Assembly (NCBI GenBank): GCA_933228675.1
Contig: OW121743.1
Location: 84,344,938-84,408,937 of the forward strand
Length of the DNA: 64,000 nt
Reading direction: 5' to 3'
DNA from: Stomorhina lunata
Lineage: Eukaryota > Arthropoda > Insecta > Diptera > Rhiniidae
Shown: one piece after another, positions 25,870 to 37,612 of the stretch
How the letters are laid out: each line of letters opens with the position of its first letter
Numbering within the stretch: the stretch's first letter is position 1
Notes under the pieces: model-generated
Database searches by the model: none
What the model was told of the DNA's origin: nothing
What the model saw: only the letters and a program-made list of their open reading frames with translations
Program-made: the position numbers and the translations under genes

Positions 25870-27990
25870 AACATTTTGGAAATTTGTTAAAACTAAAAAT
25901 AGTAAAATTTTAATTTTCAACAATTTTCTATAACAATTGTAAAATTAAAATAAGATTAAAATTTTTAATTTTTAAAAATTTCCCTATAAATCTTATCACA
26001 TTTTGAAAATGTCCCTATAAAAGTATTATGGCTTTGAAAACTTTCCTATAAAAATAGTGAAATTTTGAAAATTACACTATAAAAATAGAAACATTTTTAA
26101 AATTTCCCTATCAAAATTGTAAAATTTTGAAAATTTCTCTATCAAAATTGTAAAATTTAGACAATTTTGAAAACTTCGCTATAAAATAGAACGATTTTTT
26201 AAATTTTCTTATAAAAATAGTCAAGTTTTGAAAATTGCCCGATAAAAATAGTGAAATCTTGAAAATTTCCTTACAAAAATAATAAAATCTTTAAAATGTT
26301 CCTATAACAAAATTTTCCCTATTAAAGTAGTGAAATTTTAAAAAAGTTTCTATAAAAAGTGAAATTTAAAACAATTCCCCGATTAAAATACTGAACTTTT
26401 GAAAATTTAATCTTAATAAGAACGAAATTTTTAAAATAGTGATCTCTAAATATTTCCCTATAAAAATAGTAAAATTTTGTATATTTCCCTATAAAAATAG
26501 TAACATTTCGAAAAATTATTTTTAATAATTGTGAAAATTTGAAAATTTACAAAAGTGAAATTTTGAAGTTAACCTACAAAAAAAAGGTAATTTTTAAAAT
26601 GTTCCTATTTAAATTTTTAAAATTTCTCTATTTCAATTGTGAAATTTTCAAAATTTCCCTATAAAAAAAATTGAAATTTTGAATATTTCACTATAAAAAT
26701 AATGAAATTTTTAAAATTTCTCATAAAAATAGTGAAATTTTGAAAACTTCCCTATAAAAAATAGTGAAATTTTGAAAACTTTCCTACAAAAAAAGTGAAA
26801 TTTTGAAAATTTCCCTATAAAAATAGTGAAATTTTGAGAATTTTCCTACCAAAATAGTGGAATTGGAAAATTTCCTTATAAAAAGAGTTAAATTTTGATA
26901 ATTTAGTTAAATTTTGGAAATTTCTCTATAAAAATAGTGAAATTTTAAAAATTTCCGTATAAAAATAGAACATTTTGAAAATTTTCTTTTCAAAATAGTA
27001 CAATTCTAAAAATTTCCCTATAAAAATAGTAAAATTTTAAAAATTTTCCTATAAAAATAGTGAAATTTTGAAAATTTCCCTATAAAAATAGTAAAATTTT
27101 AAAAATTTTCCTATAAAAATAGTGAAATTTTGAAAATTTCTCTATAAAAATAGTGAAATTTCAAAAATTTCCCAAAATAATAGTAATATTTTGAAAATTT
27201 CCCTATAAAAATAGTAACATTTTGAAAATTTCCTTTTAAAAATAGTGAAATGTTGAAAATTTCCCTAAAAAAGTAGTGAAATTTTATAAATTTTTCATAA
27301 AAAGAGTAAAATTTTTAAAATTTCCCTATAAAAATATTGAAATTCTTAAAATTTTCCTATAAAAATATTGTCATTTTAAAAACTTCCCTATTATAATAAT
27401 GAAATTTTGAAAATTTCGCTATAAAAATAGTGAAATTTTGAAAATTTCCGTATCAAAATATTGAAGTTATGAAAATTTTCCTATAAAAGTAGTGAAATTT
27501 TGAAAAATTTGTTTATAGTGAAGTTTTAAAAATTTTCCTATAAAAATTTAAAAATTTTTTAAGTTTTCCTAAAAAAAAATAGTGAAAATTTGAAAATTTA
27601 ATTTTAAAAAATCGTAATTTAAAAAAAAATTAAAAATAGTGAAATTTGAAAATGTACCTATAAAAACAGTGAAATTTTGAAAACTTCTCTATAAAAATAG
27701 TGAAATTTTTAAAATATGCTGATAAAAATAGTAAAATTTTGAAAATTTACCTTTAAAAATTTTCAATATATTCCTATAATAGTGAAATTTTCCTTTGAAA
27801 ATAGTGAAATTTTGAAGTTTTGAAAATTTCCCAATAAAAATTTTGAGATTTTGTAAATTTCCCTAGAGACATTTTGTAAATTTTCCTATAAAAATAGTAA
27901 AATTTTGAAAAATTCTCTATTATAATAGTGCAATTTTAGAAATTTACCCATTAAAGAGTGAAACATTTTCAAATTTGTAAAATATCCCTA
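25870..27990 (-). repeat. 31-bp minisatellite array E1
   Basis: Degenerate units of about 31 bp: AAATTTCCCTATAAAAATAG followed by TGAAATTTTGA. It is the same superfamily and orientation as array D, but with TTCCC and AGTGAAA in place of TTTCC and AGTAAA. Most uniform around 27000-27180. Confidence 0.9.
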
Positions 27991-29094
27991 TAAATTTATA
28001 TTTATGTTTAAATATAATTCTTACCCATAGTGCAATCTAAGAAATAAAATGGCATTAAAAGACAAATTGAACTGCAAGGCTAACTAGTGCATTTTACAAA
28101 CACAAATTCATTTTAAATTCATATGAATGTTGTTGGCAAAATAAAAAGAAAATCTACTTATACATTGAAACCAGTAGATCTTTCTGTATAAAAGACTTAC
28201 ACATATGAAGTTGTAAAATTCCATATTCATTCAAATGTACGATGTTTGTTTCTGGGTATAAAAAGAAAAAGGATGTTAGAGATTAGGAAGCAATTTCCAA
28301 CAAATGTCGCATAATTCATTTATGGGACATGCCTTAATATACAAACTACAAAAAGGATTCAAAGAGACAAATAACAAGAAAAAGACTACAGCAAATGAAA
28401 ATAGAAAAATAGAAAAAATGAAGGCATAAAGAAAAATCTTTAATATTTTTCTAAGTAAGTGATGTATAAATTACAAACACACACACATAGATAGATCTCT
28501 TTGGGAAATCTTAGAAAATCATACAATAGTTTTCCTATGAAATTCTCTATAAAATATGTATGTATGTATGTAGAAAGCAGAACCAAAAGAAAAAATAATA
28601 TTAAAACACAATCTTTATCATCATTTAATCCTTACTGTCTATATGCGCTTCACTTTTTAGAGAAATAAAAGTGTTCAAGCATAAATAAAACAGGAAATAG
28701 AGCATATTTTAAACCAACAGACAAAAGCCGGAAGTATGAACTACTACCAACGTTGCATGAACACACACACATACACTTGCATTGATTCTACTTCCAAAGG
28801 TAGCAATAATCCAAGTCAATATTGGTTCATAGAACAAAAGTTGAAATATTCTGAAAAAAAAACAAAAATTAACAAATCAGCAAAAATAATAAATGAAAAA
28901 AGATATTTTGGAAAAATCTAAAACTTATTTCAAAAAATATTTACTGCAGTATTTCAAGGAAATTGTCAATATATAAAATTTATATTTTTAAAGCTTAAAC
29001 AATTTTTAAACAAAAGTAAATATTAGAATATATTTAAGGCTTAAAGGGCTAAAAGGACAAATTTTGAGTAGAAAACTTTATTTCTGTTTCTAAT
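27991..29094. other. Unique intronic DNA, no gene seen
   Basis: Contains a short (GTAT)n tract near 28556-28572 and a CA-rich stretch near 28478. A 61-codon frame at 28736-28921 has no domain or gene context. Confidence 0.45.
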
Positions 29095-31230
29095 ATTTTA
29101 ATAAAGCATGAAACTTTCCTAGAAAAAGGTAACATTTAGAAAACTTCAATATAAATCTTCTGTATAAAAAAAGTGATCTTAAAAAAATTGTTTTCCAAAA
29201 TTTTCAAATAAAAATAGACAAATTTTAAGAAATCCCCTACAAAGTGTAAAATTTCAATATTGAAATGGTGAAATTTTAAAATTTCCTATAAATGGTGAAA
29301 TTATAAAAGTTTCCTATAAAAATAGAAAAATTTCCCTATAAAAATAGTGAAATTTTTAGAATTTCCCTATAAAAATTGTGAAATTTTAAAAATGTCCCCA
29401 TAACAATAGTAAAATTTTAAAAATTTCCTTATAAAAAGACTGAAATTTTAAAAATTTCACAATTTTAATAATGAAATTTCCCTATAAAAATAGTAAAATT
29501 TTAAAAACTTCCCTATAAAAATAGTGAAATTTAAAAAAATTTTGCCTATAAAAATAGTGAAATTGTAAAAATTTTCCTATAAAAATAGCGAAATTTTAAA
29601 ATTTTCCCTATAAAAGTAGTGAAATTTTAAAAATTTCACTAAAAAAATTTCCCTATAAAAATAGTAAAATTTTAAAATCTTCCCTATAAAAATAGTGACA
29701 TTTTAAAAATGTTGCTATAAAAATAGTGCAATTTTAAAAATTTCCCTATAAAATAGTTAAATTTTAAAAACTTCCCTATAAAAATAGTGAAATTTAAAAA
29801 ATTTTGCTTATAAAAATAGTGAAATTGTAAAAATTTTCCTATAAAAATAGCGAAATTTTAAAATTTTCCCTATAAAAGTAGTGAAATTTTAAAAATTTCC
29901 CTATAAAAATAGTAAAATTTTAAAAACTTCCCTATAAAAATAGTGACATTTTAAAAATGTTGCTATAAAAATAGTGAAATTTTAAAAATTTCGCTATAAA
30001 AATAGTGAAATTTAAAAAATTTCCGTATCAAAATAGTGAAATTTTAAAAATTTCCCTACAAAAATATTGAAATTTTAAAAATTTCCCTATAAAAATAGTG
30101 AAATTTTAAAAATTTCCCTATAAAAATAGTTAAATTTTAAAAATTTCCCTTTAAAATTAGTGAAATTTTAAAAATTTCCCATTAAAATTAGTGAAATTTT
30201 AAAAATTTCCCTATAAAAATAGTGAAATTTAAAAAATTTCCCTACAAAAATATTGAAATTTTAAAAATTTCCCTATAAAAATAGTGAAATTTTAAAAATT
30301 TCCCTATAAAAATAGTTAAATTTTAAAAACTTCCCTATAAAAATAGTGAAATTTAAAAAATTTTGCCTATAAAAATAGTGAAATTGTAAAAATTTTCCCA
30401 TAAAAATAGCGAAATTTTAAAATTTTCCCTATAAAAGTAGTGAAATTTTAAAAATTTCGCTATAAAAATTGTAAAATTTCAAAAACTTTTCTATAAAAAT
30501 AGTGAAATTTTAAAATTTCCTTATAAAAAAACGAAATTCTAAAAATTTCCCCATAAAAATAGTGAAATTTTAAAAATTTCCCTCTTTTAAAAATTTTCCT
30601 GTTAAAGTAATGATTTTTTAAAAATGTCCCTGTAAAAATAGTGAAGTTTTAAAAATTTCCCTATAAAAATAGTGAAACATTACTACCCTATAAAAATAGT
30701 AAAATTTCCCTATAAAAATAATGAAATTTTAAAAATTTACCCATAAAAAAGTGAAATTTTAAAAATTCCCTTATCAAAATAGTGAAATTTTTAATAATTC
30801 CCTATTAAGAAGTAAAGTTTTAAAAACTTTCCTATATAAGTAATGAACTTTAAAAAATTTCCTTATAAAAATTGTGAAATTTTAAAATGGGCCTATAAAA
30901 ATTGTAAAATATTAAAGATTTTCAATACAATTGTAATATTTTAAACATTTAGAAAAATTTTGAAATATTTTCTTATAAATATTAAAATTTTGGAAATGTA
31001 TTTTCGTTCGAAAAATTCCCAAACAGATACTGAAATTTTGAAAATCTACACAAAAGTATTATTTTTTTTTAATTTGTCTGAAAATATTGAAAGCTTATAA
31101 ATGAAATTCAGAAAGTTACCCCACAAATATAAAGTCTTAAAAATATTTCAATAATAGTTACAATTTCAAAACTTTCTCTAAAAATACTAAAATTTCTACT
31201 ACATATGGCCTAATTTTTAAAATGCTATTT
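29095..31230 (-). repeat. 31-bp minisatellite array E2 with higher-order blocks
   Basis: Units read TTTCCCTATAAAAATAGTGA then AATTTTAAAAA. A composite block marked by AATAGCGAAATTTTAAAA followed by a TATAAAAGTAGTG unit occurs near 29585, 29850 and 30410, showing duplication of multi-unit segments. Both edges are degenerate. Confidence 0.9.
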
Positions 31231-31859
31231 TATTTATATCCAATTTTTCTTTAACTTTCCTTCATCCTAAAAACTCATCAATTACATATCCTAAAACCAT
31301 AATGCAGTTAGCCTTTCAAAACTTCCTTAAATCTCCTATATACATATATCCTTTTCATTTTCTTGCAACAAACTGCAGAATTTCAAATTTAAAACTTTAA
31401 AGAAAATTTATTTGCAACTTTTAAATGGCAAAAACTTTTAAGCTAAACATTTGTAACAAAGTAACAAAACTAAAGACTCAACCAAAAACACAAATAACAA
31501 ACAAACATCTTAGTCCTTACTCCTTAGTCCTGCTGCTGAATAAACCACAAAAGTATGTTGTCAGTAGTTAAAGTTGGTTGGAAGTACAGGAACGGGAAGG
31601 GGAGGTTAAGAGACTTTAATAACTTTAACGTCGACGACAAAAACTTTTCATATAAAATTCAATATAATTTGTCAAGTTTATAGCATTCAACTGTCAGAAG
31701 AAGTTGCATTACAAAATGATGAACTACCATTTATTTGCACAAGGATGCAATATTGAGTTGTACGAGTTTGGTGAAAAATTAAAGCTATTAAATGACAACA
31801 GATTTTTAAAGGTTTTGTTGAAAAAGTAATAAAATCCTTGTAATAATAGAAAATTTTTC
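31231..31859. other. Unique intronic island, no gene seen
   Basis: About 630 bp of relatively complex sequence (for example 31500-31640, with a GC-richer stretch around 31580-31640) inside repeat-filled intron 2. No exon or RNA gene recognised. It is a candidate for a retained intronic element. Confidence 0.4.
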
Positions 31860-32405
31860 TACATCTCGCTACAAAAAAGGTGAAACTTTAAAAATTTCAA
31901 TACAAAAATAGGCAAATTTTAAAAATGTTCCCATAAAAATAGGCAAATTTCGAAAATTTCCGTATAAAAATAGGTAAATTTAGAAAATTTCCCTATAAAA
32001 TTTTAAAAATATCCCTATAAAAATAGGCAAATTTTGAAAAAATCCCTATAAAAATAGGCAAATTTTGAAAATATCCTTATAAAAATAGGCAAATTTTTAA
32101 AATCTCCCTATAAAACTAGGCAAACTTTCAAAATTTCCCTATAAAAATAGACAAATTTCGAAAATTTCCCTATAAAAATAGGCAAATTTTGAAAATTTCC
32201 TATTAAAATAGAGAAATTTTGAAAATTACCCTATAAATATAAGGAAATTTTGAAAACTTCCCTATAAAAAGTAGGGAAATTTTAAAAATTTCCCTATAAA
32301 AATAAGGAAATTTTTAAAATTTCCTTATAAAAATATGGAAATATTGAAAATTTTGCTACAAAAATAGGCAAATTTTGAAAATGTTCCTATCAATATAGGC
32401 AATTT
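31860..32405 (-). repeat. 31-bp minisatellite array E3 (left arm of a fold-back)
   Basis: Units read AAAAATAGGCAAATTTTGAA followed by AATTTCCCTAT. At about 32405 the orientation reverses, and the following units are the reverse complement of these. Confidence 0.9.
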
Positions 32406-33730
32406 TTAGAGAAATTTTTAAAATTTCCCTATTTTTATAGCGAAGTTTTTAAAATTTGCCTATTTTTGTAAGGAAATTTTCAAAATTTGCCTATTTTTTC
32501 GGGAAATTTTCAAAATTTGCCTATTTTTTTATTGAAATTTAAAAAATTTTCCTCTTTTGATAGGGAATTTTTAAAAATTTGACTATTTTTATAGGAATAT
32601 ACTAAAAATTTTCATATTTTTATTGGAAAATTTTAAAAATTTGCCTATTTTAATAGGGAATTTATAAAAATTTTGTTATTTTTATAGTGAAATTCTAAAA
32701 ATTTTGCCAATTTTTATAGGGAAATTTTCAAAATTTGCCTATTTCTATCGGGAAATTTTCAAAATTTGCCTATTTCTATAGGGAAATTTTCAAAATTTGC
32801 ATATTTTAATAGGGAAATTTTCAAAATTAGCCTATTTTTTAGGGAAATTTTCAACATTTGCCTATTTTTATATGGAAATTTTTAAAATTTCCCTATTTTT
32901 AAAGGGAAATTTTCAAAATTTCCCTATTTTTATAGGGAAATTTTCAAAATTTCCCTATTTTTATAGGGAAATTTTCAAAATTTCCCTATTTTTATAGGAA
33001 AATTTTCAAAATTTCCCTATTTTTATAGGGAAATTTTCAAAATTTCCCTATTTTTATAGGGAAATTTTCAAAATTTCCCTATTTTTATAGGGAAATTTTC
33101 AAAATTTCCCTATTTTTATAGGGAAATTTTCAAAATTTCCCTATTTTTATAGGGAAATTTTCAAAATTTCCCTATTTTTATAGGGAAATTTTCAAAATTT
33201 CCCTATTTTTATAGGGAAATTTTCAAAATTTCCCTATTTTTATAGGGAAATTTTCAAAATTTCCCTATTTTTATAGGGAAATTTTCAAAGTTTCCCTATT
33301 TTTATAGGGAAATTTTCAAAATTTCCCTATTTTTATAGGGAAATTTTCAAAATTTCCCTATTTTTATAGGGAAATTTTCAAAATTTCCCTATTTTTATAG
33401 GGAAATTGTCAAAATTTCCCTATTTTTATAGGGAATTTTTCAAAATTTCCCTATTTTTATAGGGAAATTTTCAAAATTTCCCTATTTTTATAGGGAAATT
33501 TTCAAAATTTCCCTATTTTTATAGGGAAATTTTAAAAATTTTCCGATAAAAATAGGGAAATTTTCAAAATTTTCCGATAAAAATAGGAAAATTATCAAAA
33601 TTTCCCTATTTTTATAGGGAAGTTTTCAAAATTTCCCTATTTTTATAGGGAAATTTTCAAAATTTCCCTATTTTTATAAGGAAATTTTCAAAATTTTCCA
33701 ATTTTTATAAGGAAATTTTAGAAATTTGTC
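32406..33730 (+). repeat. 31-bp minisatellite array E4, doubly palindromic
   Basis: Right arm of the fold-back. It starts with TTTTCAAAATTTGCCTATTT units (reverse complement of E3). From about 32880 to 33540 it becomes an extremely uniform array in which GGGAAATTTT, C, AAAATTTCCC and CCCTAT, TTTT, ATAGGG are both inverted repeats within one 31-bp unit. About twenty consecutive units are nearly identical. Two units near 33540-33600 are flipped (TTCCGATAAAAATAGG). Confidence 0.93.
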
Positions 33731-34904
33731 TACCATTTCTTGTAAGGTTTGTGCTGATATTTGTAACTGTTAAATTACTTTTATTCGTCAGAACTTATAC
33801 TGACTATCTAAAGAAATAGACCTTTTGTTGAAATATTGAAAATTGTTTTTCTTTATTTGTTCATTTTCAGTATTTAAAATTAAATTTTTAAAATTTGTCA
33901 ATTTTTTTTACATTTAAGTTACAAAAACTAAAATAAATTTAAATTTTCTTAACAATTTGTTGATTGTTAAGATTTTCATAAAAATAAAAGTCCATTTGCA
34001 TAAAAAAGAAGAAATAAAACTATAAATTTTAATTATATTTTCCAGTAAACTCAACACACTGAGATGAAAAAATTATTTATAAACTTATGTTAACATTTAC
34101 AAAAGAGTTTCCATTTCGTAAATTTTCTTGCCAGAAAATTTTGTGAAGAAAATTATTTAACAGTAAAAATGTTGCAGACAAAGAATATTGTTGTCTTTAA
34201 AAATGTAAAAATGTCTTGCTAATTTTCTTGTTAAATGCGAGAATTTTTCTATTGTTTTGTCTGGAAGTAAAGAAATGTTTCTAAAAAATACTTTTGGAAA
34301 TTATTTAATATTTACAGAGTTAAAAACATAAAGATATTTTAAAAGATTTAAAAATCATATAGACACGCTTGGATAAATCTGCATATTTATGAAGACTCAT
34401 TTCTGGTAAACATTTAAGCAAATTTATAAATAAAATACATAACTATTTGCTAGAGTTTATTATTTTTGTTATGTTCTTGATATTTTGTAATATTTAAGAA
34501 AAATAAGACAAAAGCCAAAAAAATTCAGAGAATTTCTAATATTTTAAAGATTTAAGATACAATTTACATAAAACTTAACATCTAAGGTAAATGGTAAATG
34601 TTATTGTCTATGTAAATATTTTATCTTTGTACAGAATCTATATGAAATGCAACAAAAGTTTTAAACCTTAAGCCAATTAATTTCTTGGTCATTTTAAAGT
34701 TTTTATATTTATTTTAAATAATATTTAATATGGTAAATTTTTGTTTTTTAAATAAAATAAAAATAACAAAATTCTAGCATTAAATAATTTAAAAAAGCAA
34801 TTTAAGCAACAAAAAGTTTTTTGCATTTACATCTGAGATATTTAAATCTTGTTACAAAGGATATTTTTACAAAGGATATTACAATTAAGAGTTTCAAAAA
34901 AAAT
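33731..34904. other. Unique AT-rich intronic DNA, no gene seen
   Basis: About 1.2 kb without tandem structure. GGTTTGTGCTGATATTTGTA at 33748-33767 is a possible remnant of a Helentron-type 5' region. No coding signal. Confidence 0.4.
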
Positions 34905-35013
34905 TTTTGCAATATCGGGGGTTTTTTGGTAGAAAATTTTTCAGAAAAATTTCTAAAAAAAATTTTTCCATAAAAAAAAATTTGATACAAAATTTTTTTT
35001 ATAGAAAATTTTT
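34905..35013 (+). repeat. Left remnant of the 31-bp array interrupted by Helentron-like copy 2
   Basis: GGTAGAAAATTTTTC and TTTGATACAAAATTTT units of the same type as 37613-39640. They end at ATAGAAAATTTTT immediately before the TATACCC terminus of the inserted element. Confidence 0.8.
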
Positions 35014-35149
35014 TATACCCTTCACCAATAGGTGAAAGGGTATTATAAGTTTGTGATTCCGTTTGTAATTTTTTTATTAGTGATCGTAGACCCTATAAAA
35101 ATTATACCGATCGACTCAGAATCGGGAGGAGAATCGATTAAGCGATGTC

Positions 35150-35181
<32 letters not shown>

Positions 35182-37612
35182 CGTCTGTCTGTCTGTCTGT
35201 TGAAATCAAGTTTCTGAAGCCCCTGGAGGATGTTCTTACATAAATTATATATCAGATTTTAGGAAATTCTCCCGCAATGAACGCTATTAAATTTCATTAA
35301 AATCGGTTTATAAACACCGAAAATATCGAAAAAATACCAAAAATTAGACGAAAATTTTAAAATTTTTGATTGAAACACACTTTTAAATAACAAGAGAAAA
35401 AAGATACTCCTGGTGTATATGTGATAATATTTTATATATCAGATTGTAGGAAATAGTTTCCCAAAGCACTCTGTAAAATTTTATAAAAATCGGTTCATAA
35501 ACAACTGAGATATCGCCAAAACACTGAATTTGATGTATCGCAAATTGCCCAAAGTTCGCATTAGAGAATGTTTGTTGAAAAAATGAAATGCAGAAATAGG
35601 AAAAACCATCCTCCTTTAGCACGGACCTACATAAATTTTATATCAGATTTTAGGAATTTCCCCCGCCAAGCACGTTATTAAATTTTATCAAAAGCGGTCC
35701 ATAAACAATTGAGATATCGCAATAACACTACATTTGATGTACAGCAAATTGCCCAAAGTACGTGTCTAAGAAATTTTGTTTACATTTCGTAAGTATTGTT
35801 TCAGCGATATCTCAGGTGTTTATGTACCGATTGTGATGAAATTTGACATCGTTCTTTGTGTGAGGATTTTCTAAAATCTATACTCCACAAATCTGATTAC
35901 GAATACCATTCAAACTGTACCGATCAACTTTGAATCGGCAGGAAAATCGATTTCGCGACCTCCGTCCGTCCGTCTGTTTGTCTGTCTGTCTGTCCGTCCG
36001 TCCGTCTGTTTGTCCTCCGTCCGTCTGTTTGTCCGTCCGTCCGTCTACCTGTCTGTAATTTTTTCTGTTGTAGTCAAGTTTTTGGAGTTCCTGTTTTGTC
36101 GATATCTCAGGTGTTTATTTTGATGAATTTTAATAGCGTCCTTCGCAGGAGATTACCTAAATCCTGATGCATTCGGTAATTTGTGGTCGATATAATTTAG
36201 CGTTTAAGCGATGGTGTTTTGATCGACAATGATAAAATTCAGGGTGGCCCAATATCCTAAAATTTTGTGTAAAATCCAGGAGCTCCACAAATCTGATTTT
36301 AGCAGACACTCTGCATTAATCTTAATTTTGTGTCTGACTTTTGAACATTATGATAACATTTGAGAATGTATTATATATCAAATTATAGGTAATCTTCCTA
36401 GGAAGTACAAAAATGAAGCTAACTACATGATATCCGTTCAAAACCTACATATGTATGTAAGTATCTCACATATCAACGAAAATTTAAATTTTTTAATTGC
36501 AATTGGGAGAAATCCGTTCACGTTTGACAATTGATCCCTTATAACTTCGCCTAAGATACGATGATGACATTTAGTATAAAGACGTTGTACAATATTGATA
36601 TTCAGGGCGATAGCGCCTAAAATAAACTTTCTAGAGGGACAATATTTGACAAAAGTATTTCTGATCTCTTGAAAAGTTCGATATTGAAAATGGGCGAGCT
36701 CTATTCACATTTAGTGAAATCTCCCATATAACCCCGACCGGGAATCTATTTAATGCTGATAAATTAAATCACATTAAAATTGCACAAGGAACTAGAGCAA
36801 AACTTTTCAAACATCCATCGGACAGATCGAAAGAACAATACATCCCAAATATTATTGATGAAGTGTTCATTTTAATTAATTAACTAACCTCAGATAAATA
36901 AGTAAATCTTTAATAACTTTTCCGACAAAGCTGATATCCATCCATTCAAAAGCTATATATTTCACGTATGTATCTAAAACTAAGAGTGTATACCCTATAA
37001 TTTTATGGCTTATCATTGTTAAAGCTTTGACCTAAATCAGTCCGCTAACTTCAGAGTTTTACATAACTAATCAAGAACTTTTACTAGTTGGATAATTCGT
37101 ACGAATTAAAGTGCACAACCCTCACTGGGCACTGTGTTTTTGGGTTGCATGCCAGAATACCTAAACTTCATCAAATCGACGTGCCATTGCAAATGTAAGG
37201 GCATCTACATTTTGAAGCATCTTTTCTGCATGGTTTATCTGGTCTATCGAACTTTATTAAATGTTCGTAAAATATGTGTCTATTTTATTTCGAAGCTACT
37301 GGCTGGCTTAAATATGCATTCTCTACTTGTAGTCTAGTAATCATTATCTTTCACAAAGGGACCACTTAAAAACCCAAGTGAAGCTTCCCTAGACATCAGC
37401 CACCTGCCCAACCTAACCTTTGGGTGCATAACTATTCTAGATGATGACGCCACCGAAAAGCTTTTCTTTTTCCGACTCTTAATTTTAAAGACTCTTTGCA
37501 TATAATACTAGTATAACCAAATTTTGCTTGGAATTACATTAAGTACTTTTGCAACACCATTGGTGAAGGGTATCCAAGATTCGGCAAAGCCGAATATACC
37601 ACTCTTACTTGT
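35014..37612 (+). mobile_element. Helentron/DINE-like non-autonomous element, copy 2
   Basis: Nearly identical to copy 1 (12951-15601): the first 200 bases show one difference by eye. It has the same terminal hairpins (TACCCTTCACC/GGTGAAAGGGTA at the 5' end, ATTCGGC/GCCGAAT near the 3' end), the same two GTCT/GTCC tracts (about 35146-35200 and 35960-36050) and the same repeated and inverted internal modules. It ends CTCTTACTTGT. It is about 50 bp shorter than copy 1 through small indels. It sits in intron 2 of the chitin deacetylase gene in sense orientation. The 67-codon frame 37134-37337 parallels the 65-codon frame of copy 1, but the elements are so similar that this does not show selection. 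Confidence 0.78.
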
